Of a DNA stretch of 64,000 bases, positions 8,390 to 14,778 are shown in pieces. The DNA is from Halomonas ramblicola (GTDB taxonomy: Bacteria > Pseudomonadota > Gammaproteobacteria > Pseudomonadales > Halomonadaceae): contig NZ_JAUFPL010000020.1 of assembly GCF_030409215.1 (NCBI RefSeq), positions 40,978 through 104,977 on the forward strand, written 5' to 3'. Position 1 is the stretch's first letter. The number at the start of each line of letters is the position of its first letter. The notes below the pieces were generated by a model, which saw only the letters and a list, made by a program, of their open reading frames with translations, had not been told where the DNA came from and searched no databases. The position numbers were made by a program, and so were the translations under genes.

Positions 8390-8424
8390 CCTAGAGTTGA
8401 GGAGCCATCCCCGACTGTCGCCAA
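8390..8424 (-). promoter_or_regulatory. Downstream target (seqC-like) of the immunity RNA
   Basis: On the minus strand TTGGCGA (8424-8418) and ACTCTAGG (8397-8390) repeat the upstream target with a 20-base spacing. The TTGGCGA box is again in a hairpin (CTGT/ACAG). The second box overlaps the AGGAG ribosome-binding site of the first operon gene, so pairing with the antisense RNA could also block its translation. Confidence 0.72.
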
Positions 8425-8436
8425 ACAGTGCTTGGG

Positions 8437-8511
8437 GGTGGCTGTACGCAGGTTGGCGAACCGGCACTCTAGGAAACCGGCAGACCCGGAGGTCTCCCAC
8501 GCACAGCCACC
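8437..8511 (-). ncRNA. C4/CI-type antisense immunity RNA
   Basis: On the minus strand a perfect 9-bp stem (GGTGGCTGT at 8511-8503 with ACAGCCACC at 8445-8437) closes three inner hairpins. The first is GACC-TCCG-GGTC. The second is CCGG-CCGG with CCTAGAGT in its loop. The third is GGTT-CGCC-AACC. The exposed CCTAGAGT and TCGCCAA are exact complements of ACTCTAGG and TTGGCGA, which occur on the same strand both upstream (8569-8591) and downstream (8390-8424). This is the layout of P4 CI RNA and P1/P7 C4 RNA, where a processed leader RNA pairs with the nascent transcript and stops expression of downstream genes. Here it would hold the element's replication operon silent. Confidence 0.8.
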
Positions 8512-8568
8512 ATAGACGCGATGGACAGGCATGAAAAAAGCGCCTGTTTCGCGGTGGGCGCTGGTGCG

Positions 8569-8591
8569 CCTAGAGTTGATCGGGTCGCCAA
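8569..8591 (-). promoter_or_regulatory. Upstream target (seqA-like) of the immunity RNA
   Basis: Read on the minus strand, TTGGCGA (8591-8585) and then ACTCTAGG (8576-8569) are separated by 8 bases. They are complementary to the two loops of the antisense RNA at 8437-8511. The TTGGCGA box itself sits in a small GGGT/ACCC hairpin. The segment lies between the promoter and the RNA, as seqA does in P4. Confidence 0.72.
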
Positions 8592-8622
8592 ACCCGGCCA
8601 CGGAATTTGCCGTGACGCTTGA

Positions 8623-8652
8623 AGCGTAGCCCCGCCCCAGCAGGGGCGTCAA
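8623..8652 (-). promoter_or_regulatory. Promoter of the immunity RNA and replication operon
   Basis: TTGACG (8652-8647) and TACGCT (8628-8623) are separated by 18 bp on the minus strand, directly upstream of the target and RNA region. The -35 matches 5 of 6 consensus bases and the -10 is weaker. It starts only about 40 bp from the divergent brnT start, so the two transcription units share one short control region. Confidence 0.55.
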
Positions 8653-8691
8653 TGCCTGGCGGGAACTATTTTTTGTGTATACGGTAAATAG

Positions 8692-8976
8692 ATGGAGATC
8701 ACCTTTGACCCGGAGAAGAGTGCCGCCAACATGGCCAGCCGCGGGCTGTCGTTCGAGCTGGCGGTTGACTTCGACTGGTCGTCGGCACTGGTCGTAGAAG
8801 ACCGCCGTCAGGACTATGGAGAGGCCCGCTTCCAGGCGCTGGGCCTCATCGGTGATCGTCTGCACGTGCTGGTTTTCACGCCGCGTCCCGGCAGCGTGCG
8901 GGTTATCAGCCTTCGCAAGGCCAACAAGCGGGAGGTGCGACGCTATGAGCAAGCGACGCGATCCGGAAATGATTGA
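8692..8976 (+). CDS. brnT: BrnT-family toxin (ribonuclease)
   Basis: 94 residues with the BrnT pattern: FDPEKSAANMASRGLSFE at the N-terminus, GLIGDRLHVLVFTPR in the middle, and VRVISLRKANKREVRRYE at the end. The family is a RelE-like mRNA-cleaving toxin neutralised by BrnA. The ATG at 8692 follows AT-rich DNA with only a weak ribosome-binding site. The antitoxin gene overlaps its 3' end by 32 bp, so the toxin comes first, as is typical of this system. It probably stabilises the element or responds to stress. Confidence 0.85.
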   Translation: MEITFDPEKSAANMASRGLSFELAVDFDWSSALVVEDRRQDYGEARFQALGLIGDRLHVLVFTPRPGSVRVISLRKANKREVRRYEQATRSGND

Positions 8977-9256
8977 TGATGACACACCGGAATGGACGGA
9001 CGAGGACTTCGAGCGTGCCAGGCCGGCCAGCGAGGTGCTCCCAGAACTCTTTGGGCATGAAGCCGCCGACGACATGCTGAAACCCAGGCGCGGCCGCCCC
9101 AAGGCAGAGCACCCGAAGGAACACATTACCATCCGGCTGGACCAGGAGGTGGTCGAGGCCTTCCGTGACACTGGCCCCGGCTGGCAAACCCGGGTCAACC
9201 AGGCCCTGAAGCGCTTCCTCCAGGAGCACAGCCCCAGCGATCCCACCGGTAGGTAA
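8945..9256 (+). CDS. brnA: BrnA-family antitoxin
   Basis: 103 residues. Acidic N-terminal TPEWTDEDFERARPASEVLP, then GRGRPKAE-type linker (RRGRPKAEHPKE), then the ribbon-helix-helix DNA-binding end ITIRLDQEVVEAFRDTGPGW. These are the hallmark segments of BrnA. The ATG at 8945 has GGGAGG 9 bases upstream, inside brnT. BrnA proteins bind BrnT and repress the shared promoter, which here abuts the immunity-RNA promoter. Confidence 0.85.
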   Translation: MSKRRDPEMIDDDTPEWTDEDFERARPASEVLPELFGHEAADDMLKPRRGRPKAEHPKEHITIRLDQEVVEAFRDTGPGWQTRVNQALKRFLQEHSPSDPTGR

Positions 9257-9260
9257 GCCA

Positions 9261-9283
9261 GGGGCGCCAGATCGTGGTGCCCC
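9261..9283. terminator. Short hairpin between convergent brnA and the winged-helix gene
   Basis: GGGGCGCCA and TGGTGCCCC form a 9-bp stem with a 5-base loop just after the brnA stop. There is no T-run on either side, so it could act as an RNA-stabilising stem rather than a factor-independent terminator. Confidence 0.35.
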
Positions 9284-9317
9284 ATGGCGGTGACTGTCGC
9301 AGTTTTCAGCGCCAGCA

Positions 9318-9617
9318 TCATGCTGACTTCCCCGTGGCCAGGCCCAGGCGCTTGGCTTCCAGCGCCGCCAGGGTCTCTGCGGCTTTCCTGCGGTCTTCCG
9401 GCGCCAGCCAGTAAACTTTGCAGTTATATGCCTGACCATGGCGATTGATCAGGCGTCGCCACTCACGACGCACATCAATTCGGTGTCGCTTCTTGAGATC
9501 GGAGACCACGGTGTTGAAGTGGCCGACTTCGAGTAGCCGAGACGCATACTGGCCAGTCGTGCTCTCTACCTCCAGCAGGTGGCGCAGGGCGCGTTCGAGT
9601 ACGGTGGGACGTGACAT
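9318..9617 (-). CDS. Small winged-helix-like DNA-binding protein
   Basis: 99 residues, beginning MSRPTVLERALRHLLEVEST. ATG at 9617 has GAGGAG 9 bases upstream. The order helix, QYASRLLEVGHFNTVVSDLKK (helix-turn-helix-like), then RRLINRHGQAYNCKVYWL (strand-loop-strand wing) resembles phage helix-turn-helix proteins that read two-strand wings. A role in excision or gene control is plausible. It is 13 bp downstream of the AlpA-like gene on the same strand, so both are probably co-transcribed. Confidence 0.6.
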   Translation of the reverse strand: MSRPTVLERALRHLLEVESTTGQYASRLLEVGHFNTVVSDLKKRHRIDVRREWRRLINRHGQAYNCKVYWLAPEDRRKAAETLAALEAKRLGLATGKSA

Positions 9618-9630
9618 GGCGGCGATCTCC

Positions 9631-9981
9631 TCAGCGGTCTGCGAGCTCTTTGGCCATTGCGGCCGCGGTGGAGGGAAAGGCCTCGGCGGCCTCGAGCCAG
9701 GCCAGGATGTCGCTGTAGCGGTAGTAAACTTGCCGGCCTCGCTTGATGAACATAGGCGCCGGGCGCCCCAGCAGGGTGCCGGTGCGGCGCGCGTCACGAC
9801 CGGTACGCGGCGAGCAGGGGATCAGGAAGGGGAAAACCTGGCGCTCGGAGAGTTCGATCAGGTGTGCCGCCAGGCCCGCGCGCTCGGCCTCCAGGATCTC
9901 GGCGAGGATGCGCCCACGCTCGGTTCGATAGGCGTCAGGGCTGGTGGCGGGGGTGTCGTGGGCGGGCTTGGTGCTGGTCAT
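9631..9981 (-). CDS. AlpA-like helix-turn-helix regulator/excisionase
   Basis: 116 residues. The C-terminal part GRPAPMFIKRGRQVYYRYSDILAWLEA matches the general AlpA/MerR-like pattern used by phage excisionases and activators: a helix-turn-helix followed by a YRYSDI-type strand and helix. The N-terminal half is charged and may be a leader or dimer region. ATG at 9981 has AGGAGG 7 bases upstream; the frame extends further upstream but without a site. In P4-like elements such proteins direct excision or activate integrase. Confidence 0.65.
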   Translation of the reverse strand: MTSTKPAHDTPATSPDAYRTERGRILAEILEAERAGLAAHLIELSERQVFPFLIPCSPRTGRDARRTGTLLGRPAPMFIKRGRQVYYRYSDILAWLEAAEAFPSTAAAMAKELADR

Positions 9982-10044
9982 CCTTCGGCCTCCTGATGCG
10001 TCGTTGACGTTCAACAGGAGGATGGAGGGTGAAAGCTGGAAAAT

Positions 10045-10080
10045 CGTGGTAATGACCAATAGGAGTTGGTCATTACCACG
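10045..10080. repeat. Perfect 15-bp inverted repeat
   Basis: CGTGGTAATGACCAA (10045-10059) and its exact complement (10066-10080) flank a 6-base spacer. It begins 5 bp downstream of the stop of the 10086-10778 gene and 64 bp upstream of the AlpA-like start. On the minus strand it is followed by ATTTTCC. It could be a terminator for the upstream gene, an operator controlling the AlpA-like gene, or both. Confidence 0.7.
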
Positions 10081-10085
10081 CTCAA

Positions 10086-10778
10086 TTACCGGCTGCGGTG
10101 GGCGTCGTCTATTTTGTTGAGCCCTTGCCCAATCACTTTACGAAGACTCTGCGTGCTCATCCCACGTATACCTTTGAGGGGGCGAGGAGCCTTAGACTCA
10201 CCATGGTCCGCACCATCTTCATCTGTACCAGTCAGGTATCGGGCGAGCCGCAGTGCATTGGGGGCTTCACCGTTGTGGGCGCCCTGGCCAATACGATCGG
10301 CAAGCGCTTCCGCCAAGGCACCGATGACACGGTACAAACTTTCTTCTTTGCGAGGACTTAATGATTGCATAGCCTCGGCATTCGGGAGGGAGGTTCCGGC
10401 ATCCATCAAATTAGGAGGCGCCCCCGTCTTGAGTTCAGTTGGCATGTCGTGCTCATGGATGCCCATTCTTTTAAGCCATGCCACCAGCTCTGACTTACGG
10501 ATTCTGAAGTCAGCCGCCTGGCGAAATAACTCAAGGTCGAACCCCTTTGGTCGACCTGGTCGGCTAGCCAACGAATCCCACTCTTGCTTCAGGTCGCTAC
10601 CGAACTCACCAGCCCGAATTGCTTTGAACAGCAGGCCTGACCAAGTTGATACGTCTCTAAGCTGGCTTAAGCTTCTGTACGTATCCTCTTCGAGTGAGTT
10701 CGGGTTGATGTCTGTTAGGAGCCGGGCTGCCTGCCCAACATCCAAACTATCTATGATGTGCCATGGTGATATGGCCAT
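10086..10778 (-). CDS. Hypothetical protein, element accessory gene
   Basis: 230 residues, with lower G+C than its surroundings. An N-terminal domain begins MAISPWHIIDSLDVGQAARL. A middle segment (SELVAWLKRMGI) could be a helix-turn-helix. A C-terminal part runs YRVIGALAEALADR and then STQSLRKVIGQGL. That last pattern occurs in a loosely defined group of phage and plasmid proteins of unknown function. No catalytic motif is seen. The base composition suggests a different origin from neighbouring genes. Confidence 0.6.
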   Translation of the reverse strand: MAISPWHIIDSLDVGQAARLLTDINPNSLEEDTYRSLSQLRDVSTWSGLLFKAIRAGEFGSDLKQEWDSLASRPGRPKGFDLELFRQAADFRIRKSELVAWLKRMGIHEHDMPTELKTGAPPNLMDAGTSLPNAEAMQSLSPRKEESLYRVIGALAEALADRIGQGAHNGEAPNALRLARYLTGTDEDGADHGESKAPRPLKGIRGMSTQSLRKVIGQGLNKIDDAHRSR

Positions 10779-10984
10779 ACCTCACACTCCCCAGTGTGAT
10801 CCCCAGGAAGGAGCGCTGGCGGGGCGGTGGGGTGCCGCCGTTCGGCCCGTCGGCCTAGCCAGCTGCTGACAGCATGCCCCAAGCTGACATGGTTGCCAAG
10901 GCAGTGGCCAACTCCCACACGCCACGCAGCAGATCGGCTCGTGGGAGGCTACCTTGTCCCTGAACAAGGAAGGGAGGGAGTCTC

Positions 10985-11494
10985 ATGCCACTGTTCACGG
11001 TGATGGGTGTTGGGAAGACAACAGGCCGGAAGCGAACCCGGTACTACCAGGCCCTGGATGCCAATATGGCGCGCGCCATGGCGGAGAAAGGCGGTACCGA
11101 AGTGCTGGAGATCGACGCCGAGCCCCTCGCCGTGGCCCCAGCCAGCCTGGTCGACACCGCCCACGCGATGAGGGCGTGTATCGGTGACTCCCCCACTCAC
11201 CTGGATTGCCTCCTGGCGATCATGGAGCGCGCTATCGATCGAGGGCTACCGATGCTGATCACCATGGGCACCGCCTGGGACGACGACATGGAGGAAGTGC
11301 CGTGGCGTGCGACCCTCTACCCCAAGAGACTGCTCAATAGCGCCCAAGGCATACGCATCGCCGGCGAGGTACAGCCGCTCGTCCGCTACCTGATCACCGG
11401 CGACCAGCAGCGCCCTGGTCAGCGCCAGCTACTCCTCGAACGCATAGAGCACGCCGAACCAGCGCCGGCGCCAGACCGGTGCCATCGATCTTGA
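10985..11494 (+). CDS. Orphan plus-strand hypothetical protein
   Basis: 169 residues beginning MPLFTVMGVGKTTGRKRTRY. A strong GGGAGGGAG lies just upstream of the ATG at 10985. The N-terminal 50 residues (YYQALDANMARAMAEKGGTEVLEI) look like a small alpha/beta domain found in phage proteins that take an amino-acid position index; the function is unknown. It is one of the few plus-strand genes in the element and sits alone between two minus-strand genes, a typical position for cargo. Confidence 0.6.
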   Translation: MPLFTVMGVGKTTGRKRTRYYQALDANMARAMAEKGGTEVLEIDAEPLAVAPASLVDTAHAMRACIGDSPTHLDCLLAIMERAIDRGLPMLITMGTAWDDDMEEVPWRATLYPKRLLNSAQGIRIAGEVQPLVRYLITGDQQRPGQRQLLLERIEHAEPAPAPDRCHRS

Positions 11495-11533
11495 TCAGGC
11501 CATCGCCGATATGAAGGGCGGAGCCGCGGCCAT

Positions 11534-11646
11534 GTACCCAGTAGTACCCACTATATAGAGAAAGAAATATATATAGTGGGTACGCTTCAACCGCTCAACC
11601 ATGCGCCTTTCCGACCGTTGTACCCGTTGTACCCACTGTACCCACT
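11534..11646. other. GTACCC boxes and AT-rich palindrome, candidate replication origin
   Basis: Two boxes (11534-11540 and 11544-11550) precede an AT-rich core. The second is part of a 14-bp perfect inverted repeat (GTACCCACTATATA at 11544-11557 and its complement at 11570-11583). Three further copies of TGTACCC follow with an exact 9-bp period (11619-11625, 11628-11634, 11637-11643). Iterated short boxes beside an AT-rich melting region are what a P4-type primase-helicase origin looks like. Alternative roles are integrase arm sites or a regulator's operator. Confidence 0.5.
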
Positions 11647-11676
11647 CAAAACAGCGGCGCGCTTCTCTTTTCCTGC

Positions 11677-13101
11677 TCAGGTGGCGGCCGCCGGCGGCGC
11701 CTCGTCCTGGTCGTCGGCGGACTCGGCGCGGCCCAGGAGCGCCTGGTAGTCCCGGCCGAACCGGTTCACGAACTCCCGCTTGTGGTCGGGCGCCAGGTGA
11801 CCGTAGTGCTCGATGGTGGTCTGGATGTCGGCATGGCCCATCAACCGACTAACGGCCAGCAGGTCGGCACCCTTCATGATCAGCTGGCTGGCGAAGTTGT
11901 GACGCAGGGTGTAGAGCTCGAGGTCGGCGGACAATGCCTGGGGGATGCGCCCCTTCTTGGCGAGACGAGCGGTGTGATCCTTGATGCGCCGCCATGGCTT
12001 CCCGATCGCCGTGGACGAGTACCGCCCAGCGGTGACCGTATTGGTAAAGACATACCCCGTCGCTGGATCGCCCAGTTGTCCGTGCCACGCCTTCAAGACG
12101 GCCACGGCCTCCGGCGAGAGCGGGAAGGTCTGCGGCTCGGGTCGTGTGTGCGCGGTCTTCTCGATGACCTTGCGAATGGTGCCGAAGGTCAGGTTGACGT
12201 GCTCCCAGCGCAGGCCGTGGAGGTCGCCCGGCCGGAAGCCGGTATAGAACATCAGCGAGATCAGCGGTACTGCATAGTCGACGTAGGGCACCTGGTCGAG
12301 GTCCGGCAGCCAGGGTTTGCCGTGGTAGCGGCTGCGTCGACGCTCGGCGCGCTTCTGCTCCTGGTAAGCCTCGAGGCCGGCGAACAGCGCCACTACCTCC
12401 TGGTCCTCCAGGTACCGCCGGGCACTGGTCGCCTCGGCCAACTCCTCTTCAGTGAGTGCCGGCCGCTCCAGCTTCACCCCCTTCAGCGGGTTCTCCGGGA
12501 TCGCGCCCCGCTCCACCGCGACGTTCAGCATGGTGTTCAGCGCCCCATAGGAGCGCTTCAGGGAGCTGAAGGCCAGGCCGCGCCCTTCCATGTCGGCCTG
12601 CCAGCGATCCACATCGGTCCGGGTAAGCGAGCTCATCGGCTTGGCAAGCCAGGCGGCAAAGTCGCGGCGAATCCTGGCCAGGGTCTCCGCGCCTTTCTTG
12701 CGGCGGCCCTGGTAGACCGTGTAGGGGCCCTCGAGGTAGGCCGCCAGCGTCTGCGCTTCCCGGTGCTTCGCTTCGTCTCGGGCTACCTGCCGCGCGCTGA
12801 GCGGGTCCCCGCCCTGGTAGATTTCTGCCAGCTTCTCGTGCGCCAGCTTGCGGGCCTGATCCGCCGTCATGGCCGGATACCGCCCCAGGGTGATGGCTCG
12901 CTCCTTCCCTGCGGTGTTCCGGTAGAGGATCCGCCAGCTGGTCACCGATCGCTTACGCACCATGTGGAAACCGCCCAACTGGGTATCCCACATGCGATCC
13001 AGGGGGTCGGCGGTCTGGTGGAAATCCGCGGCCGCCCTGGCCGTGATCTTGACCTTGCGACGGGCACCGTTGCGAGACTGCTGGGAGGGGTCGGAAACCA
13101 T
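11677..13101 (-). CDS. Tyrosine recombinase (integrase), tRNA-Pro specific
   Basis: 474 residues. The N-terminal DUF4102-like/arm-binding domain includes KVKITARAAADF, DTQLGGFHMV and ITLGRYPAMTADQAR. A core-binding SAM-like domain lies around residues 120-210. The catalytic domain carries Arg in TGFRPGD (about 290), Arg in LYTLRHNFAS (about 400), His in LMGHADIQTT (about 423) and the Tyr nucleophile in TIEHYGHL (about 433). The usual His of box II is Tyr here (YTLR). ATG at 13101 has GAGG 5 bases upstream; a GTG at 13107 is the alternative. Its 5' end lies 163 bp from the tRNA-Pro fragment, so the att site sits at its front, as in many tRNA-targeting elements. Confidence 0.93.
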   Translation of the reverse strand: MVSDPSQQSRNGARRKVKITARAAADFHQTADPLDRMWDTQLGGFHMVRKRSVTSWRILYRNTAGKERAITLGRYPAMTADQARKLAHEKLAEIYQGGDPLSARQVARDEAKHREAQTLAAYLEGPYTVYQGRRKKGAETLARIRRDFAAWLAKPMSSLTRTDVDRWQADMEGRGLAFSSLKRSYGALNTMLNVAVERGAIPENPLKGVKLERPALTEEELAEATSARRYLEDQEVVALFAGLEAYQEQKRAERRRSRYHGKPWLPDLDQVPYVDYAVPLISLMFYTGFRPGDLHGLRWEHVNLTFGTIRKVIEKTAHTRPEPQTFPLSPEAVAVLKAWHGQLGDPATGYVFTNTVTAGRYSSTAIGKPWRRIKDHTARLAKKGRIPQALSADLELYTLRHNFASQLIMKGADLLAVSRLMGHADIQTTIEHYGHLAPDHKREFVNRFGRDYQALLGRAESADDQDEAPPAAAT

Positions 13102-13263
13102 GGTCACCTCGGCGGGTCAGCATATGGTCAGCAAACTGCATGATAAACCAACGTCAACGGCGGTTGCTCGCCGCCGCCCAGATCACTCGCAAGCGATTGA
13201 ATTAAAGGACATTCGCCGTCGTAGCTTGTCGTTCGTTGTCGCCTGATATACGGGTCCAAAAAT

Positions 13264-13310
13264 CCTTCGGGAGGCAGAGGTCGTAGGTTCGAATCCTGCT
13301 ACTCCGACCA
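13264..13310 (+). other. Attachment-site remnant: 3' part of tRNA-Pro(CGG)
   Basis: 47 bp that read as the anticodon loop TTCGGGA, the 3' anticodon stem, the variable loop, a full T-arm (GTAGG-TTCGAAT-CCTGC) and the acceptor end TACTCCG-A-CCA. The 5' part of a tRNA is missing: the preceding bases do not pair. This is the duplicated core left at the far end of an element that integrated into the 3' half of tRNA-Pro. It marks the element's right boundary. Confidence 0.85.
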
Positions 13311-13321
13311 GAATTCCGAAG

Positions 13322-13361
13322 AAAAACCGCCGCTTAGGGTATCGCCCCAGCGGCGGTTTTT
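13322..13361 (+). terminator. Terminator of the original tRNA-Pro gene
   Basis: AAAAA-CCGCCGCT, a 14-base loop, then AGCGGCGG-TTTTT. It stands 12 bp after the CCA end of the tRNA fragment. It belongs to the chromosome and would have terminated tRNA-Pro before the insertion. Confidence 0.8.
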
Positions 13362-13446
13362 CGTTGTGCCCTTGATGCGCCCCTCCCTCAGCGAGCCGCT
13401 GGCCCCGCCGGCTGGCCGGGCTCGCGGGCCGAAGGTCCGCCGCTAC

Positions 13447-13686
13447 TCAGTCGACACCCTCGTCGTCGCCCAGCCGCCGCGCCATCGCCTTGCGCGCCTT
13501 GTTGCGCCGATACAGCCGCACCAGGGCGATCCACAGCGCCGCCACCACCATGGCCGCCAGGGTCCAGCCCTGCCAGGGCCGGGCGGCATCGCCCATCAGC
13601 GTCTCCAGGGTGATGATCAGGATGAAACCCAGCGCCTGACTGGCGATGGCCAGGGCACGCAGGGTATCGAAGGCTGGCTTGGCCAT
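13447..13686 (-). CDS. Small inner-membrane hypothetical protein
   Basis: 79 residues with two hydrophobic helices (about residues 10-31 and 41-58) and a very basic tail (RLYRRNKARKAMARRLG), which by the positive-inside rule should face the cytoplasm. The ATG at 13686 has GGGAG 6 bases upstream; the longer open frame before it is not coding. It is the first chromosomal gene after the element. The function is not recognised. Confidence 0.65.
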   Translation of the reverse strand: MAKPAFDTLRALAIASQALGFILIITLETLMGDAARPWQGWTLAAMVVAALWIALVRLYRRNKARKAMARRLGDDEGVD

Positions 13687-13836
13687 GGAGGCTCCCGTCG
13701 AGGGGTGGCTTGGGATGACAGCCCCGCCTGCCGGCAGTAGGCTTGGCAGGATCAAGGGGTTAGGGCACGCACGGCCCCACAGTGTACCCGCTCGCGTGCC
13801 GGACGCCGACCCCGACCGCCAAGGAGTCATCCCCAC

Positions 13837-14637
13837 ATGGACGCCATCGCCCTAGGCCCCGTGCTGATCTCGCTGCCCCGCCTCTACGCCCTGGCGGCCG
13901 CCCTGCTGCTGCTGGCGGCCAGCACCTGGCTGCTCCGCCTGCCGCGCCGGGAGCACGCCCGCTGGTTCAACGGCCTGCTGCTGGCCTGGCTGCTGGGCGC
14001 CCGCCTGGGCCATGTGGCGCTGAACCTGGACGCCTATGCGGCCGCCCCGCTGGATATCCTCAAGCTGTGGCAGCCGGGCTACCACGGCCTTTGGGGGCTG
14101 CTGGCGGCGCTCGGCTGGAGCGCCTGGGCGTTGCGTGCCCGGCTGTGGCGGCTGCTCGGCGCCATGGCCCTGACCCTGGCGGCCTCGGGCCTGTGGCTGG
14201 CGGTGGTGACCCTGCAGCCCTTCGGCGCCGGCCTGCCCTTGGACGAGCTCCCCGACCTGACGCTGGAGAACCTGGACGGCGAGACGGTCGACCTGCGCGA
14301 GCTGCGCGGCGAGCGCGTGGTGCTCAACCTCTGGGCCACCTGGTGCCCGCCCTGCCTGCGCGAGATGCCGCTGCTGGCCGAGGCCGACGAGCGCGAGGGC
14401 GTCACCGTGGTGGTGGCCAACCAGGGCGAGGAACTGCTGCAGGTGATCCGCTACCTGGACGACCAGGGGCTCGAGTTCCGCTACCCGCTGCTCGACCCGC
14501 GCCAGGAGTTGATGGTGCTGACCGAATCGCCGGGGCTCCCCACCACCCTGCTGTTCGACGCCGAGGGCCAGGCCCTCGAGCGTCACGTGGGCGAACTGAC
14601 CCGCGCCCAGCTCGACGCCTGGCTGGGCGACGACTGA
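13837..14637 (+). CDS. TlpA-like thiol-disulfide protein with an N-terminal membrane domain
   Basis: 266 residues. The first 125 residues hold three or four membrane segments, including LLAWLLGARLGHVALN, which resembles a shortened prolipoprotein diacylglyceryl transferase-like domain. A periplasmic thioredoxin fold follows with WATWCPPC (Cys 170 and 173). The WCPPC active site marks TlpA/ResA-type proteins that reduce or exchange disulfides outside the cytoplasm. AGGAG lies 11 bases before the ATG. The partner is not evident from the neighbours. Confidence 0.82.
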   Translation: MDAIALGPVLISLPRLYALAAALLLLAASTWLLRLPRREHARWFNGLLLAWLLGARLGHVALNLDAYAAAPLDILKLWQPGYHGLWGLLAALGWSAWALRARLWRLLGAMALTLAASGLWLAVVTLQPFGAGLPLDELPDLTLENLDGETVDLRELRGERVVLNLWATWCPPCLREMPLLAEADEREGVTVVVANQGEELLQVIRYLDDQGLEFRYPLLDPRQELMVLTESPGLPTTLLFDAEGQALERHVGELTRAQLDAWLGDD

Positions 14638-14676
14638 GCCGACTCCCTTATCACAGCCGCACCGGCGCCGCTACGC

Positions 14677-14705
14677 TTAAGCCGCGCCGACCTTTGCTGT
14701 AAGAT
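14677..14705 (+). promoter_or_regulatory. Probable sigma-70 promoter of rapA
   Basis: TTAAGC and TAAGAT with a 17-bp spacer, 74 bp upstream of the rapA ATG. Both hexamers are moderate matches. Confidence 0.45.
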
Positions 14706-14778
14706 ACCGCGCCCTTGTCGTGCCGCCCCCGGCGAAGCGGCACCTCGGCGCACAGTCAGACAGCATCCTCGAGGCATC

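Larger units (their letters stand above)
1..13310. mobile_element. Right part of an integrated P4-like/prophage element in tRNA-Pro
   Basis: The interval holds an integrase, a C4-type immunity RNA, a P4-style primase and DUF927 helicase, a toxin-antitoxin pair, many small overlapping ORFs and a tail tape-measure gene. It stops at a 47-bp tRNA-Pro 3' fragment (13264-13310). The tRNA fragment points rightward, so by the usual tRNA-integration geometry the intact tRNA and the left end lie to the left, outside the window. Genes to the right are ordinary housekeeping genes. No capsid, terminase or protein repressor gene is visible in the part seen. Whether this is a full prophage or a satellite cannot be decided from this fragment. 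Confidence 0.85.

Noticed and set aside
8380..9321. A 394-codon minus-strand frame reaching to 9321
   Set aside because: Its upstream half is antisense to brnT/brnA, which are well recognised; only the part below about 8532 is plausible coding.
13108..13263. Repeated GTCGT/GTTGTCG words between the integrase and the tRNA fragment as integrase arm sites
   Set aside because: The words are short, irregular and of common composition, so no specific sites could be defined.
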